The notes under the pieces were generated by a model that searched no databases, was not told where the DNA came from, and saw only the letters and a program-made list of their open reading frames with translations. From positions 1 through 42,372 of the forward strand of contig JAJCYR010000018.1 in NCBI GenBank assembly GCA_029262775.1: DNA of 42,372 bases, written 5' to 3'. The stretch comes from Bacteroidota bacterium. GTDB taxonomy: Bacteria; Bacteroidota; Rhodothermia; Rhodothermales; UBA10348. Shown here in pieces: positions 1 to 7,512 of this stretch. The position numbers and the translations under genes were made by a program. How positions within the stretch are numbered: position 1 is the stretch's first letter; each line of letters begins with the position of its first letter.

Positions 1-63
1 GCATAGGCCACATCCTCGAATACCGGCGACTGTGCGTTCGCGGGGCGGAGGGCGGGAAAAATG

Positions 64-133
64 AACAGAGTCGACAAAAGGAACAGAGTGGACAAAAGGC
101 ACAGAGTGGACAGAACGAACAGAGTCGAAATGG
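64..133. repeat. 18-bp tandem repeat, about 3.9 copies
   Basis: Four successive units start at 64, 82, 100 and 118, each close to AACAGAGTSGACAAAAGG. Units 1 and 2 differ at one base; units 3 and 4 have drifted further. Read from the ATG at 61, the repeat encodes NRVDKR-like hexapeptides. Confidence 0.85.
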
Positions 134-172
134 CAATCCGAACAAAGAAACGGGGGAGGCTCGCCCTGGAGG

Positions 173-205
173 CCCGGTCAGAGTTGTGATAAACCCGGTC
201 AGAGT
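173..205. repeat. Direct repeat CCCGGTCAGAGT, 21 bp apart
   Basis: Identical 12-mers lie at 173-184 and 194-205. A 21-bp spacing is two helical turns, which would fit a tandem protein-binding site. It could equally be a short duplication; no gene start nearby decides this. Confidence 0.6.
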
Positions 206-240
206 AGGTCGTGCTATCGTTCAAAAGCCCCTCTGTACGA

Positions 241-479
241 AATGTCGCAATGGCGATGTGCATAAACCAATATAATAAGGACATAGGAAAAATCAGCAAC
301 TCCTGGAAACGTACAATATGGTCGCTGCTGTCGTGATTCGGCCCGAGGTGTCGGGATATGTAGATTGCGACAGCTCCGGCTGAATTGCGACGTCAGCAAG
401 GGGATGGCGGTATCCCGAGGGAATGATAAATCTCCCAACCGTATGAAATACTATACTTACGCGAATGAATTGCGACATT
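241..479. repeat. 239-bp segment bounded by 11-bp inverted repeats AATGTCGCAAT
   Basis: AATGTCGCAAT at 241-251 is the exact reverse complement of ATTGCGACATT at 469-479. Two more TTGCGAC copies lie inside, near 364 and 384. Positions 325-374 resemble a stretch in another intergenic region, 15384-15460. There is no transposase frame inside. It may be a small non-autonomous element or decayed ends of an insertion sequence; target-site duplications are not evident. Confidence 0.45.
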
Positions 480-518
480 CCGCGCGTATGCCCCGTGCAT
501 TCATATGCAGGGGCTAAC

Positions 519-575
519 TGCCAGCCGCCAACCGCCAACCGCCAACCGCCAGCCGCCGCCGCCAGCCGCCAGCCG
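519..575. repeat. Short tandem repeat of CCGCCAA/CCGCCAG
   Basis: Seven-base units of CCGCCAA, CCGCCAG and related forms run head to tail just behind the 3' end of the SGNH hydrolase gene. The period is not a multiple of three, so it would be prone to slippage and is unlikely to be coding. Confidence 0.75.
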
Positions 576-619
576 CCACAGCGCCCCCGCCACCTACTAT
601 CGCAACCCCCGCCACCGGT

Positions 620-2638
620 TCAATTTGCGGTCGATGCGCCGGCAAGGCGCTCAAGAATGGCCCGGGCGCGTCCGTGGTCGGGGTAGGTGTCCACGTCGCG
701 CCGAAGCTGCTCAACGGCCTGTGCCCCCCGGCCCGATGCGGCCAGCAGCGCGGCCAGTCGGATGGTGGCCTCTTCATCTGAGGGCCGCAGTTGGAGGGCG
801 CGCACAAAGGCGTGCTCGGCGGCGTCCCGGTCGCCCAGCGTGACGTGCGTATTGCCAATAGCCACGAGGAGCTCTGGCGTTTCTTCAATGGCGCGGGCCT
901 TGCGGTAGTAGTCCAGTGCGCGCCGCGGGAGCCGGGCCGCGCTGTAGCGGGCGCCGAGCTCGGCGTTCGGCCCCGGCAGGAATGGAAACTGCATCTGGAG
1001 GGCTCGCGCGGCGCGCACCGACTCGGCGTGAAACTCCAGCGCGGCGTACTGGCGCGAGAGCCGCTGGGTAGCGTCCTGCCACGACATCTCGCCGCGAAAT
1101 ACAGGCAGGGCGAGCGTATCGACCATGGTATGTGCCGTCAACGTATCGCGGAACGCGCGAACGCCCGGCTCCTGAAACGGCCAGCTACCCTGGAGTTGGA
1201 GGAGGCGGAATTCGCCGAATCGGATGTCGAGCGGCGTCGCAGCAATGTTGTCGCGCCAACTGCGCACGGCCGGATGGTCGTCAGAAAGGTCTTCGAATGC
1301 GGCCTGGAACGGCCCAGGCAGGCGCAGCCCGCCCTGTGTCGCCGCATCTACCAGTGCGCGACGGAAGGCATCGGCCAGCACGAAATACCCGTCCACATTC
1401 GGATGCAGGTGTTCGAGCATGAACTGCCCGCCGATGATGCCATGCGGCGATGCGAGGCGTATGGCCGCCTCACCATCCACGACCGTGGCTCCGGATTGCC
1501 GTCCCACACGCTGGATGATGTCGTTTACGTCGGAGCTCGCCCGGAATCGGAGCGCGTCGCGGTCGCGTGCGGCAATAAAATCGCGCTGGGCCAGGGCCAT
1601 ACGGCCATCGCGGCGGTGAATGAGGCCCCGGGCGTAGAAGGCGAGCGCGCCGTCGGGCTCCTGGGCAATGAGATCGGCAAGCGCGGAAAAGGCATCGCCG
1701 CTTGCAGAATCGTCGCTGGCAACGTCGAGCACTTTGCGGACGGCGGCCGTGTAGGAAGCCTCGTCGGCAACCGCATTTTCGAACGGGGGCATGTCGCCCT
1801 CGTTGCTCGCCACAGTGCTTACGAAAACCGGGATTCCGGCGTCGGTATAGGTCTGGATGAGGCGCTCCAGATTGTGGCTGAACTGGCTGAGGCCTGCCTG
1901 GTACATGTCCGACGACAGCGGAATACGCTGTTCGCCGACCATCCGCTCCATCAGCGTCGTACGGGCCGCCCCGGTGTCCGCGCTCCCAGACAGACCCATG
2001 ACGCTGCGGATGCCGCGCTCCAAAAGGCGCACGCTGCGCAGTCGCTGCAGGTCCAGGTACAGGTTGACGAGGGCGGGCGAGCGGCCGAGCGTCTGTGACG
2101 AGCCGACGCCGAGTACCCCATAGAATTCATTGTGGCCGGCATAGATGAGTACAGCGTGGGGACGGAGAGCTACGATTTCGGGGGCAAAATCGAGCAGCGT
2201 GTAGGAGTTGACGGCCGACAGCCCCGTGTTGATGACTTCCACGCGGCCTGCAGGCACCGCGTTTTCCAGGAGCAGTTCGAGCATGCGCGAAAAGGCGGCG
2301 CCGTAGAAGTAGGGGTAGCCGGCCGCGCTCGATCCGCCCTGCACCACGATCCGGAGTGTACTGTCGGCGGGCGCGCCGGGCCGGAACACATCCGATAGCC
2401 CGGTCGGGAGGCGCGAATCTGCGGGAAAATAGCGGGCGGCGACGCGTTCGTTCTGGACGCGCCAGTCCTCAAAACCTTCAACGGGTACGAAGAGGGGCTC
2501 GCGGGCGGCGACGCCCGTGAGGCGCAGCGCAAGTTCAAGCGTAGCCAGCACCACAAACGGCAGCAGCACGGCCACAACCGCAAACAGGCGTCGCCGCCCG
2601 CGACCAAGCGGCTCACGCGCTTGCCGCCCGCCACTCAT
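620..2638 (-). CDS. Membrane-anchored SGNH/GDSL hydrolase with C-terminal TPRs
   Basis: A 672-residue protein. A basic N-terminus is followed by one membrane segment at about residues 17-40, so the rest is probably outside the cytoplasm. SGNH blocks are visible: the nucleophile block GGSSAAG near 101-107, the Asn block GHNEFYG near 168-174, and the His block EHLHPN near 409-414, where Glu stands at the usual Asp position. From about 540 to the end the sequence is TPR-like. SGNH enzymes hydrolyse esters, often acyl groups on glycans; the substrate here is unknown. The start at 2638 is preferred over the upstream ATG at 2656 because it forms an ATGA overlap with the stop of the adenosyltransferase gene. 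Confidence 0.8.
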   Translation of the reverse strand: MSGGRQAREPLGRGRRRLFAVVAVLLPFVVLATLELALRLTGVAAREPLFVPVEGFEDWRVQNERVAARYFPADSRLPTGLSDVFRPGAPADSTLRIVVQGGSSAAGYPYFYGAAFSRMLELLLENAVPAGRVEVINTGLSAVNSYTLLDFAPEIVALRPHAVLIYAGHNEFYGVLGVGSSQTLGRSPALVNLYLDLQRLRSVRLLERGIRSVMGLSGSADTGAARTTLMERMVGEQRIPLSSDMYQAGLSQFSHNLERLIQTYTDAGIPVFVSTVASNEGDMPPFENAVADEASYTAAVRKVLDVASDDSASGDAFSALADLIAQEPDGALAFYARGLIHRRDGRMALAQRDFIAARDRDALRFRASSDVNDIIQRVGRQSGATVVDGEAAIRLASPHGIIGGQFMLEHLHPNVDGYFVLADAFRRALVDAATQGGLRLPGPFQAAFEDLSDDHPAVRSWRDNIAATPLDIRFGEFRLLQLQGSWPFQEPGVRAFRDTLTAHTMVDTLALPVFRGEMSWQDATQRLSRQYAALEFHAESVRAARALQMQFPFLPGPNAELGARYSAARLPRRALDYYRKARAIEETPELLVAIGNTHVTLGDRDAAEHAFVRALQLRPSDEEATIRLAALLAASGRGAQAVEQLRRDVDTYPDHGRARAILERLAGASTAN

Positions 2639-3213
2639 TGCTCGCCCGGCAGCCACTCCACATCATCCACGCCAAGCGCTGCGTTCGCGGTCCGCGCCGC
2701 CATGAAGAGGTAGTCCGAGAGCCGGTTCAGATACGTCACTGCAAGCGCGCTGACCTTTTTTTCTGCGGCCAGTTCCACGACCAGGCGCTCGGCCCGCCGG
2801 CACACGGTCCGCGCTACGTGCAGGTTGGCGGCCACACGCGATCCACCTGGCAGTATGAACCGCGTGAGCGGCGCAAGCTGCTCCGTCATGCGGTCAATTC
2901 CCGCCTCCAGCGCCCTTACCTGGTCCTCCGAAACCCGCGCTACATTCGCCTTTGATTCGAGCGGCGTTGCCAGGTCCGCCCCGAGCAGGAAGAGCTCCTT
3001 TTGGATGCGCTCGAGCTCCGCATCGAGTATGTCCAGTCCGCTGCGGCCGGCTGCCTGCCGGTCGTTGTCCAGATCGGCGCGGGCCGCGCCGAGGACGGAG
3101 TTCAGTTCATCGACAGTGCCGTAACTGGAAATACGGAGGTGGGTCTTGGGGACGCGGGGACCCCCGAAGAGGCCGGTCGTTCCGTCGTCGCCGGTGCGGG
3201 TATAGATTTTCAT
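2635..3213 (-). CDS. PduO-type ATP:cob(I)alamin adenosyltransferase
   Basis: A 192-residue protein, typical length for the PduO family. It would transfer the adenosyl group of ATP to cob(I)alamin, giving coenzyme B12 (EC 2.5.1.17). Family motifs are clear: the N-terminal ATP-binding TRTGDDGTTGLFGG (about residues 5-18), YGTVDELNSVLG, and the C-terminal helices with RFILPGGS and RAERLVVEL. The frame is open upstream, but homology begins at MKIYTRTGDDG, so the ATG at 3213 is chosen. It lies 64 bp behind a B12/iron-type ABC ATPase on the same strand, which supports a cobalamin uptake and activation unit. Confidence 0.93.
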   Translation of the reverse strand: MKIYTRTGDDGTTGLFGGPRVPKTHLRISSYGTVDELNSVLGAARADLDNDRQAAGRSGLDILDAELERIQKELFLLGADLATPLESKANVARVSEDQVRALEAGIDRMTEQLAPLTRFILPGGSRVAANLHVARTVCRRAERLVVELAAEKKVSALAVTYLNRLSDYLFMAARTANAALGVDDVEWLPGEQ

Positions 3214-3277
3214 GCGGGTCTGAACGTCCGGCGGAGCGGTTCTGTTCGCGGCGGTGTGGGGGCGCAGAGTGGCGACG

Positions 3278-4051
3278 CTACACCGGCCCCTCGAACTGCA
3301 GGCGCAGGCGGCCGTGGTCGTCGCTGTGGGCGGTGGCATCCATCCGGAATACCCGGCGAAGCCGGTCTGGCGTGAGGGCGCGTTCGGGCGTGTCGAAAAC
3401 GGCGACGCGGCCGTGGTCGAGCACGAGGAGGCGTGAGGCGAAGCGGGAGGCGAGTTCAAGGTCGTGTACGGCACCAACCACCGTGATGCCGCGCTCGACA
3501 AGGCGCGCCACGTGCTGCATGAAGCCGAACTGGTGATGCACGTCCAAATAGGTTGTGGGCTCATCGAGTAGCAGGATATCTGCCTGCTGCACAAGGGCCT
3601 GGGCCAGGAAGCACCGCTGCTGCTCACCGCCCGATAGTGTACCGAGGTCGCGGTCTTCGAAGCCGACCAGATCCACGAGGGCGAGGGCTTCCTGCATGAG
3701 CTGCCGATCCGGGGCATTCCACGTGGCAATGAGTCCTTTGTGGGGCGTGCGGCCGAGGAGTACGAGTTCGCCGACGGTGAAATCGAACGCGGGCGCGCGC
3801 GCCTGGCGTACGAGGGCTACGCGGCGGGCGCGTTCGCGAAGGCTCCACGCGCGGAGCGGCCTCCCCATGAGACTGATGTGACCGGTAAACGGCAGGAGTC
3901 CTGCGAGCGCACGAAGCAGCGTCGTTTTGCCCGATCCGTTGGGCCCCACGAGCCCAATCCACGATCCGCGCTCCACGCCCAGGTCAATGTCCTTGAGCAC
4001 AGCGCGGCCCGAGAGCGCGACGCAGACCTGCTGTGCTTCGAGGACGAACAT
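3278..4051 (-). CDS. ABC transporter ATP-binding protein, iron-siderophore/cobalamin (FecE/BtuD) type
   Basis: A 257-residue cytoplasmic ATPase with Walker A GPNGSGKT (36-43), signature LSGGEQQR (139-146) and Walker B ILLLDEP (159-165), followed by TTYLD and the switch His in GAVHDLELA. The spacing and the TTYLDVHHQ stretch fit ATPases of FecCD-type importers for siderophores, haem or vitamin B12. The adenosyltransferase downstream favours B12. No permease or binding protein is beside it; the gene upstream runs the other way. A possible Bacteroidota-type -7 element (TACCTTTG, minus strand, 4165-4158) lies ahead of it. Confidence 0.88.
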   Translation of the reverse strand: MFVLEAQQVCVALSGRAVLKDIDLGVERGSWIGLVGPNGSGKTTLLRALAGLLPFTGHISLMGRPLRAWSLRERARRVALVRQARAPAFDFTVGELVLLGRTPHKGLIATWNAPDRQLMQEALALVDLVGFEDRDLGTLSGGEQQRCFLAQALVQQADILLLDEPTTYLDVHHQFGFMQHVARLVERGITVVGAVHDLELASRFASRLLVLDHGRVAVFDTPERALTPDRLRRVFRMDATAHSDDHGRLRLQFEGPV

Positions 4052-4157
4052 GGTGATGGGCTGGGGCGTGTGGAACGGATGGAAGGATGGGGCTGGCCGC
4101 GCACCCGGCTGGCCGGGGGCGCGGCCAGGTGGCCCGAGCGGGAACGCGCGACCTGGG

Positions 4158-4165
4158 CAAAGGTA
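4158..4165 (-). promoter_or_regulatory. Possible Bacteroidota-type -7 promoter element
   Basis: TACCTTTG on the minus strand fits the TAnnTTTG -7 consensus of Bacteroidota sigma factors and lies about 107 bp ahead of the ABC ATPase start. I see no clear TTTG -33 element at the right distance, so this is weak. Confidence 0.3.
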
Positions 4166-4186
4166 GCATAAAAAAATGTCAGCCCC

Positions 4187-4666
4187 ATGTCTTCGATCGC
4201 CGCACGTTTTCTGCTCCTTTTGGCTCTCCTTCCGCTCGCGGCGTGCGATACGGCCGAACGGCAGGATGATTTTGTGGACGAGGCATCGGCCGTGCCCGCA
4301 GGTTTCGCCCGGACGGGAGAGGACGGGCAGATCCAGGAGGATGACAAGGACGACTGGCGCACATCACCCGTCTATGGAGGAAAAGTACGCTTCGATCCGG
4401 CGTTTCCAAACCCGACGGCGGGATCGCTCGTGACGCTCTCGCTGACCGTGCTTGAGTTCAACGCCGTGCAGGGCGGCCTGGTGCTGCGGGGGCGAGACGC
4501 CAACGGCTCGCTGCGCACACTCGACGACCTGCCCGAAGCGTCCGAGCCGGGTGTACACGCATTCCTGTTCAGTCCATCCATCCTGGCACGCACGGGACTG
4601 GTTCGCGTGTTCGTCTTCGACCGCCTCGGCGAAATCGTGACGTATGGGGACCTGTTTCTGGAATAG
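4187..4666 (+). CDS. Small lipoprotein with FPNP sorting-domain-like C-terminus
   Basis: A 159-residue protein. A hydrophobic signal peptide ends in the lipobox LAAC, with Cys20 as the predicted lipidated residue. An acidic linker follows (about 21-65), then a stretch starting with FPNPTAG (near residue 69) and running through alternating beta-like segments to the end. FPNP followed by about 70-80 residues of beta structure resembles the C-terminal sorting domains of type IX secretion substrates, although here it forms the whole folded part of a lipoprotein. Function unknown. It is divergent from the B12/iron ABC ATPase, and its stop is followed two bases later by a 160-bp hairpin element. 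Confidence 0.75.
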   Translation: MSSIAARFLLLLALLPLAACDTAERQDDFVDEASAVPAGFARTGEDGQIQEDDKDDWRTSPVYGGKVRFDPAFPNPTAGSLVTLSLTVLEFNAVQGGLVLRGRDANGSLRTLDDLPEASEPGVHAFLFSPSILARTGLVRVFVFDRLGEIVTYGDLFLE

Positions 4667-4668
4667 TT

Positions 4669-4828
4669 AGCGAGTTGAAAAAACCATCGCGCACCCTTCT
4701 GCGGCGGCGAAACGCCATCTACTGCGTTGTCCCTCCTATGCGTAGCTATGGCTATGCAGACGTCGGGACGCCTTGTATCTGGCATTTCGGCGCTCGCATC
4801 TTGGCGCACGCTGGTTCTTCAACTCGCT
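4669..4828. repeat. 160-bp imperfect palindrome with terminal inverted repeats (hairpin element copy A)
   Basis: The ends are inverted repeats of 17-18 bp: AGCGAGTTGAAAAAACCA at 4669-4686 and its near-exact complement at 4812-4828. The arms keep pairing inward in blocks, including GTCCC (4729-4733) with GGGAC (4765-4769) and TGCGTAGC (4739-4746) with GCTATGCA (4751-4758), closing on a TATG loop. Unpaired internal loops separate the blocks. The loop strands CTGCGTT (4722-4728) and GCCTTG (4770-4775) recur in the hairpins at 42026-42261. It starts two bases after the lipoprotein stop codon, between convergent genes. Confidence 0.85.
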
Positions 4829-4830
4829 TC

Positions 4831-4863
4831 AAATAAATGTAACAATAAAAGTTACATTTATTT
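4831..4863. terminator. Perfect 13-bp AT-rich inverted repeat between convergent genes
   Basis: AAATAAATGTAAC (4831-4843) and GTTACATTTATTT (4851-4863) are exact complements around a 7-base loop. The structure overlaps the stop codon of the minus-strand lipase and sits at the convergent 3' ends of two genes, so a bidirectional terminator is the likely role. Its AT-rich stem is unusual in this GC-rich sequence, and there is no separate T tract. Confidence 0.6.
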
Positions 4864-5731
4864 AACGGCCTTCGAGCATGCGCACAATCGATGCCATGAA
4901 CTCGTTCGAGGAGAAATCGCTCGATGAAAGCAGGTCAACGCCGATCTGCTGACCGTGATCGGCCGGAACCGCGCCCAGGTACGTGCCCCACTGCGCGGAG
5001 GTGACCGAAACGAATCCGTCGTTGAGGCCTTCTTTCCCGTACAACAAGGCATTGAGCGGCCTCAAAACGGGGTTGATGGTGTTTTCGCAGCCGCGTCCGG
5101 CTTGACCGGCGTACGAGAAGTACCTGACGTCCGCATGGTCGGGGACTTCGTTGTTGAAATGGTTCTGGACGTATTCCGGCGTAAGGTCATGCACGGCCCG
5201 CCGGAAATCGGCCGTACCTCCATCGATGGCGCGCTCACCAGCCCAATTGGCGGCATCTGACAGCCATTCCTGGATACGTTCGGGGCGCTCGAGGACGATG
5301 TTTGCGACGCTCGATCCGCGGTGCGGGGTGGCGATCGTGGTCAACGATTCGATGTGTTCCGCGTAGCCGAGCCGCGAAATGAGCCAGCGGGCATCGAGAC
5401 CGCCCATGCTGTGGGCTATGACGTGGACCCTCTGCGCGCCGGTTTCCTGCAGGATATGGTCAATCCGATCTCGCCACATTTCGGCGCGGGCCGGCACGGT
5501 ATGGTAGGGGCTCACGTTCGGCGCGTAGGCAACAACGCCGCGCAGCCTGAGGTGGAGAGCCTCGTCGTGCAGGTGGCCACCCCGGATGAGAACCGACAGA
5601 AGGCCAAACCCGTGCATGAGCACAATGGGGTGTGAGGTCCGCAGGACGGGCGGCTGCGGAAAGGCGTCAAGGCCCACGAGGCGCCGGAAGCCCTTTCGGG
5701 CAGGGCGTGCGGAGGGTGTGGAGGGTTCCAT
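4862..5731 (-). CDS. Triacylglycerol lipase-like alpha/beta hydrolase
   Basis: A 289-residue protein. The oxyanion-hole motif HPIVLMHGFG begins near residue 34. The nucleophile elbow AHSMGG places Ser108, and the likely acid and base are Asp238 (LNDGFVSV) and His259 (ADHGQQ). This order and spacing fit the true lipases of the Pseudomonas LipA group. ATPHRGSS is another family-like stretch. There is no clear signal peptide, so it may be cytoplasmic or exported by another route. The frame is open far upstream, but homology and the gene boundary support the ATG at 5731, five bases after the stop of the upstream membrane gene. Confidence 0.85.
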   Translation of the reverse strand: MEPSTPSARPARKGFRRLVGLDAFPQPPVLRTSHPIVLMHGFGLLSVLIRGGHLHDEALHLRLRGVVAYAPNVSPYHTVPARAEMWRDRIDHILQETGAQRVHVIAHSMGGLDARWLISRLGYAEHIESLTTIATPHRGSSVANIVLERPERIQEWLSDAANWAGERAIDGGTADFRRAVHDLTPEYVQNHFNNEVPDHADVRYFSYAGQAGRGCENTINPVLRPLNALLYGKEGLNDGFVSVTSAQWGTYLGAVPADHGQQIGVDLLSSSDFSSNEFMASIVRMLEGR

Positions 5732-5736
5732 AACGT

Positions 5737-6345
5737 TTAAGCGAGCAGCATGAGTCCATAAAGTACTGCGGCGCCGGCAAAGGGTGCCACGAGGTTGTCG
5801 TTCATCCGGAGCGGTGCGCCCTCGACGAGCATGGCGGTCGCGACCGAGGTGGCGAGCATCCAGAAGGGGTAAGGAGATGGCAAGAGTGCGGCCGCCGCCC
5901 CCGCCGCAATGAGGAACGCCGCGCTGCCCTCGACGGTGCAGCCTTCGCGGCCCCATTTCGTGCGCCCGAAGCGTCGTCCGGCGAGGGCGGCGGCCGCATC
6001 TCCCAGCATGAACGTCACGAAGGCTATGACGGCCATGTCGGCTGGAAAGACAGCCGTGAGCAGCGCCATGGAGATCAGCACCCACGTGGCGCCATTGATG
6101 ACGACCGGACCCCCGAGAGGGGGACGCTCCGAGGGGCGCATCATCCATCCGAAAACGCCATCAATGGTGGAATTGACCCAGGCCAGGTGTACACGGGCGA
6201 CGTCGAGCAACAGGGCCGCGACGGCGAGCGGAATGAGGCCGATAAGGGCCGCCGAGCCTACCACGTGCACGGCCGCGGGGAGGACGAGGGCAACAAGGTG
6301 AAGGGCCTTCCGGCCGAGTTCACCCCGGTAGTCGAGAACAGGCAT
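5737..6345 (-). CDS. Dolichol kinase/phosphatidate cytidylyltransferase-family membrane protein
   Basis: A 202-residue, highly hydrophobic protein with about six membrane segments. The RKALHL stretch near residue 12 and GDAAAALAGRRFG followed by a Gly/Glu/Gly-Ser turn (EGCTVEGS) are typical of the CTP-dependent lipid kinase group (SEC59/DGK1/VTE5-like), which phosphorylates dolichol, diacylglycerol, phytol or farnesol. The substrate cannot be chosen from sequence. It overlaps no gene and is followed after five bases by the lipase, so the two are probably co-transcribed. Confidence 0.75.
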   Translation of the reverse strand: MPVLDYRGELGRKALHLVALVLPAAVHVVGSAALIGLIPLAVAALLLDVARVHLAWVNSTIDGVFGWMMRPSERPPLGGPVVINGATWVLISMALLTAVFPADMAVIAFVTFMLGDAAAALAGRRFGRTKWGREGCTVEGSAAFLIAAGAAAALLPSPYPFWMLATSVATAMLVEGAPLRMNDNLVAPFAGAAVLYGLMLLA

Positions 6346-6414
6346 GGGAACTGTGGGTCGGGCAGGGGGGTGAGAGCAGCTGGGAGTGGGTGGCCAGGAA
6401 CAGACTCGGTGGAG

Positions 6415-7476
6415 ATGCTCGAAAAAATCTACTCATATTGCACGGCAAAAGCTGGAGTCACGGAAGGGTTTCCGTTTGGCGAGGGGACACTCGTACTGAA
6501 GGTGGCGGGCAAGATTTTTGCGCTCATGGGTGTCGACGAGCACCCACTGCGTATCAATCTGAAATGTAATCCGGTGGAAGCGATAGCACTACGCGAACGC
6601 TACGAGGGAGTGGCACCGGGCTACCATATGAACAAAAAGCACTGGAATACGGTGACGGTGGGGTGGGACGTCCCGCCCGATGAGATCCTTGGTATGATTG
6701 ACCGGTCCTGGGAGCTGGTGTACGATTCGCTGCCGAAGAAGGCGGGCCGTCCCGAGGTGCTCTTTGAGGACAATCATCTGCTCGTGGTGAACAAGGCGCC
6801 GGGAATGCTCAGCCAGGGTGACCGGACGGGTGACATGGATATGGTGACGCTGGCGAAAATGTACGTAGCGCGTACGCGCGGGAAAAGGGGGGCAGTGTAC
6901 ATGGGACTGGTGCACCGGCTCGACCGGCCGGCGGGGGGCGTGATGGTGCTCGCGTGCACCTCGAAGGCTGCGGCGCGGCTGTCGGAGCAGTTTCGAGCAC
7001 GCACGGCAATGAAAGAGTATGAGGCGCTCGTCGAGGGGCGGCTTCAGGGTGCGGGCGAATGGGAGGACCGTTTGGAGAAACGGGAGGGGCATGTGCACGT
7101 GGTTTCGCAGGGCGGGAAGGTGGCTCGGCTCGCCTGGCGCGCGGAGGAGACCTTTGAGGCCCGCGGCCTTCGCCGCGGCGCGGATGCTGGCTCGAACCGC
7201 GGCGCGGATGCTGGCCCGGCCCGCTCCCCGGCGAGCGGCAAACCACTGCTGCTCACGCGCCTGCGCGTGGTGCTGGAAACGGGGCGGCCGCATCAGATTC
7301 GTGTGCAGTGCGCCGAGCGGGGGCACCCGATTCTGGGCGATTTCCGGTACGGCAGCGAAAACGAGCTCGACGGGCAGAATCTGGCGTTGCATGCGCGGCG
7401 GCTCGTACTGGAGCACCCGGTGCGGCGCGAGCAGATGACGTTCGAGTCGCCCATTCCGCGCGACTGGCCGCAGTAG
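6415..7476 (+). CDS. Fusion: MmcQ/YjbR domain plus RluA-family pseudouridine synthase
   Basis: A 353-residue protein in two parts. Residues 1-108 match the MmcQ/YjbR fold (CyaY-like), with FPFGEGTLVLKV, HMNKKHWNTV and the RSWELV stretch. Residues 112-353 are an RluA-type pseudouridine synthase: NHLLVVNKAPG, then the catalytic motif VHRLDRPAGG with Asp170, and the C-terminal GRPHQIRVQ and LALHARRL. The synthase would isomerise a uridine in rRNA or tRNA. The N-terminal domain sits where other RluA proteins carry an S4 domain. ATG 6415 is used; GTG 6409 is an alternative and has a better-placed AGGA. An Ala/Gly/Asp repeat interrupts the synthase at about 253-268. Confidence 0.85.
   Translation: MLEKIYSYCTAKAGVTEGFPFGEGTLVLKVAGKIFALMGVDEHPLRINLKCNPVEAIALRERYEGVAPGYHMNKKHWNTVTVGWDVPPDEILGMIDRSWELVYDSLPKKAGRPEVLFEDNHLLVVNKAPGMLSQGDRTGDMDMVTLAKMYVARTRGKRGAVYMGLVHRLDRPAGGVMVLACTSKAAARLSEQFRARTAMKEYEALVEGRLQGAGEWEDRLEKREGHVHVVSQGGKVARLAWRAEETFEARGLRRGADAGSNRGADAGPARSPASGKPLLLTRLRVVLETGRPHQIRVQCAERGHPILGDFRYGSENELDGQNLALHARRLVLEHPVRREQMTFESPIPRDWPQ
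7174..7215. repeat. In-frame 24-bp-spaced duplication inside the pseudouridine synthase
   Basis: An 18-base sequence at 7174-7191 is repeated at 7198-7215. Both encode RGADAG. The spacing is a multiple of three, so the frame is kept. It lies in a variable loop between conserved blocks of the synthase. Confidence 0.8.
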
Positions 7477-7512
7477 AGGGTGGGTGGCCGCGCACAAGGC
7501 CGCAGTAGACGA

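Larger units (their letters stand above)
1..619. other. Repeat-rich intergenic region without a convincing gene
   Basis: No reading frame here resembles a known protein. The region lies behind the 3' end of the minus-strand SGNH gene. It holds an 18-bp tandem repeat (64-133), a 12-bp direct repeat (173-205), a segment bounded by inverted repeats (241-479) and a 7-bp tandem repeat (about 519-575). The part between 210 and 480 is richer in A+T than the neighbouring genes. A 43-codon frame runs from the ATG at 61 to the TGA at 190-192 and repeats an NRVDKR-like hexapeptide. It is open only because the 18-bp repeat is a multiple of three, so I do not call it a gene. Confidence 0.6.

Noticed and set aside
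64-133. Possible CRISPR array
   Set aside because: Units are 18 bp and contiguous with no spacers, and no cas gene is present.
791-2098. 435-codon open frame on the plus strand
   Set aside because: Antisense to the SGNH hydrolase gene, with no protein-like features; a GC-rich shadow.
3214-3729. N-terminal extension of the adenosyltransferase frame
   Set aside because: The upstream part of the open frame is antisense-free but out of frame with the ABC ATPase coded there, and homology begins at 3213.
4052-4186. Cobalamin riboswitch ahead of the B12-type ABC ATPase
   Set aside because: No B12-box (GCCACTG-like) sequence is seen and the leader is only 135 bp, shared with a divergent gene.
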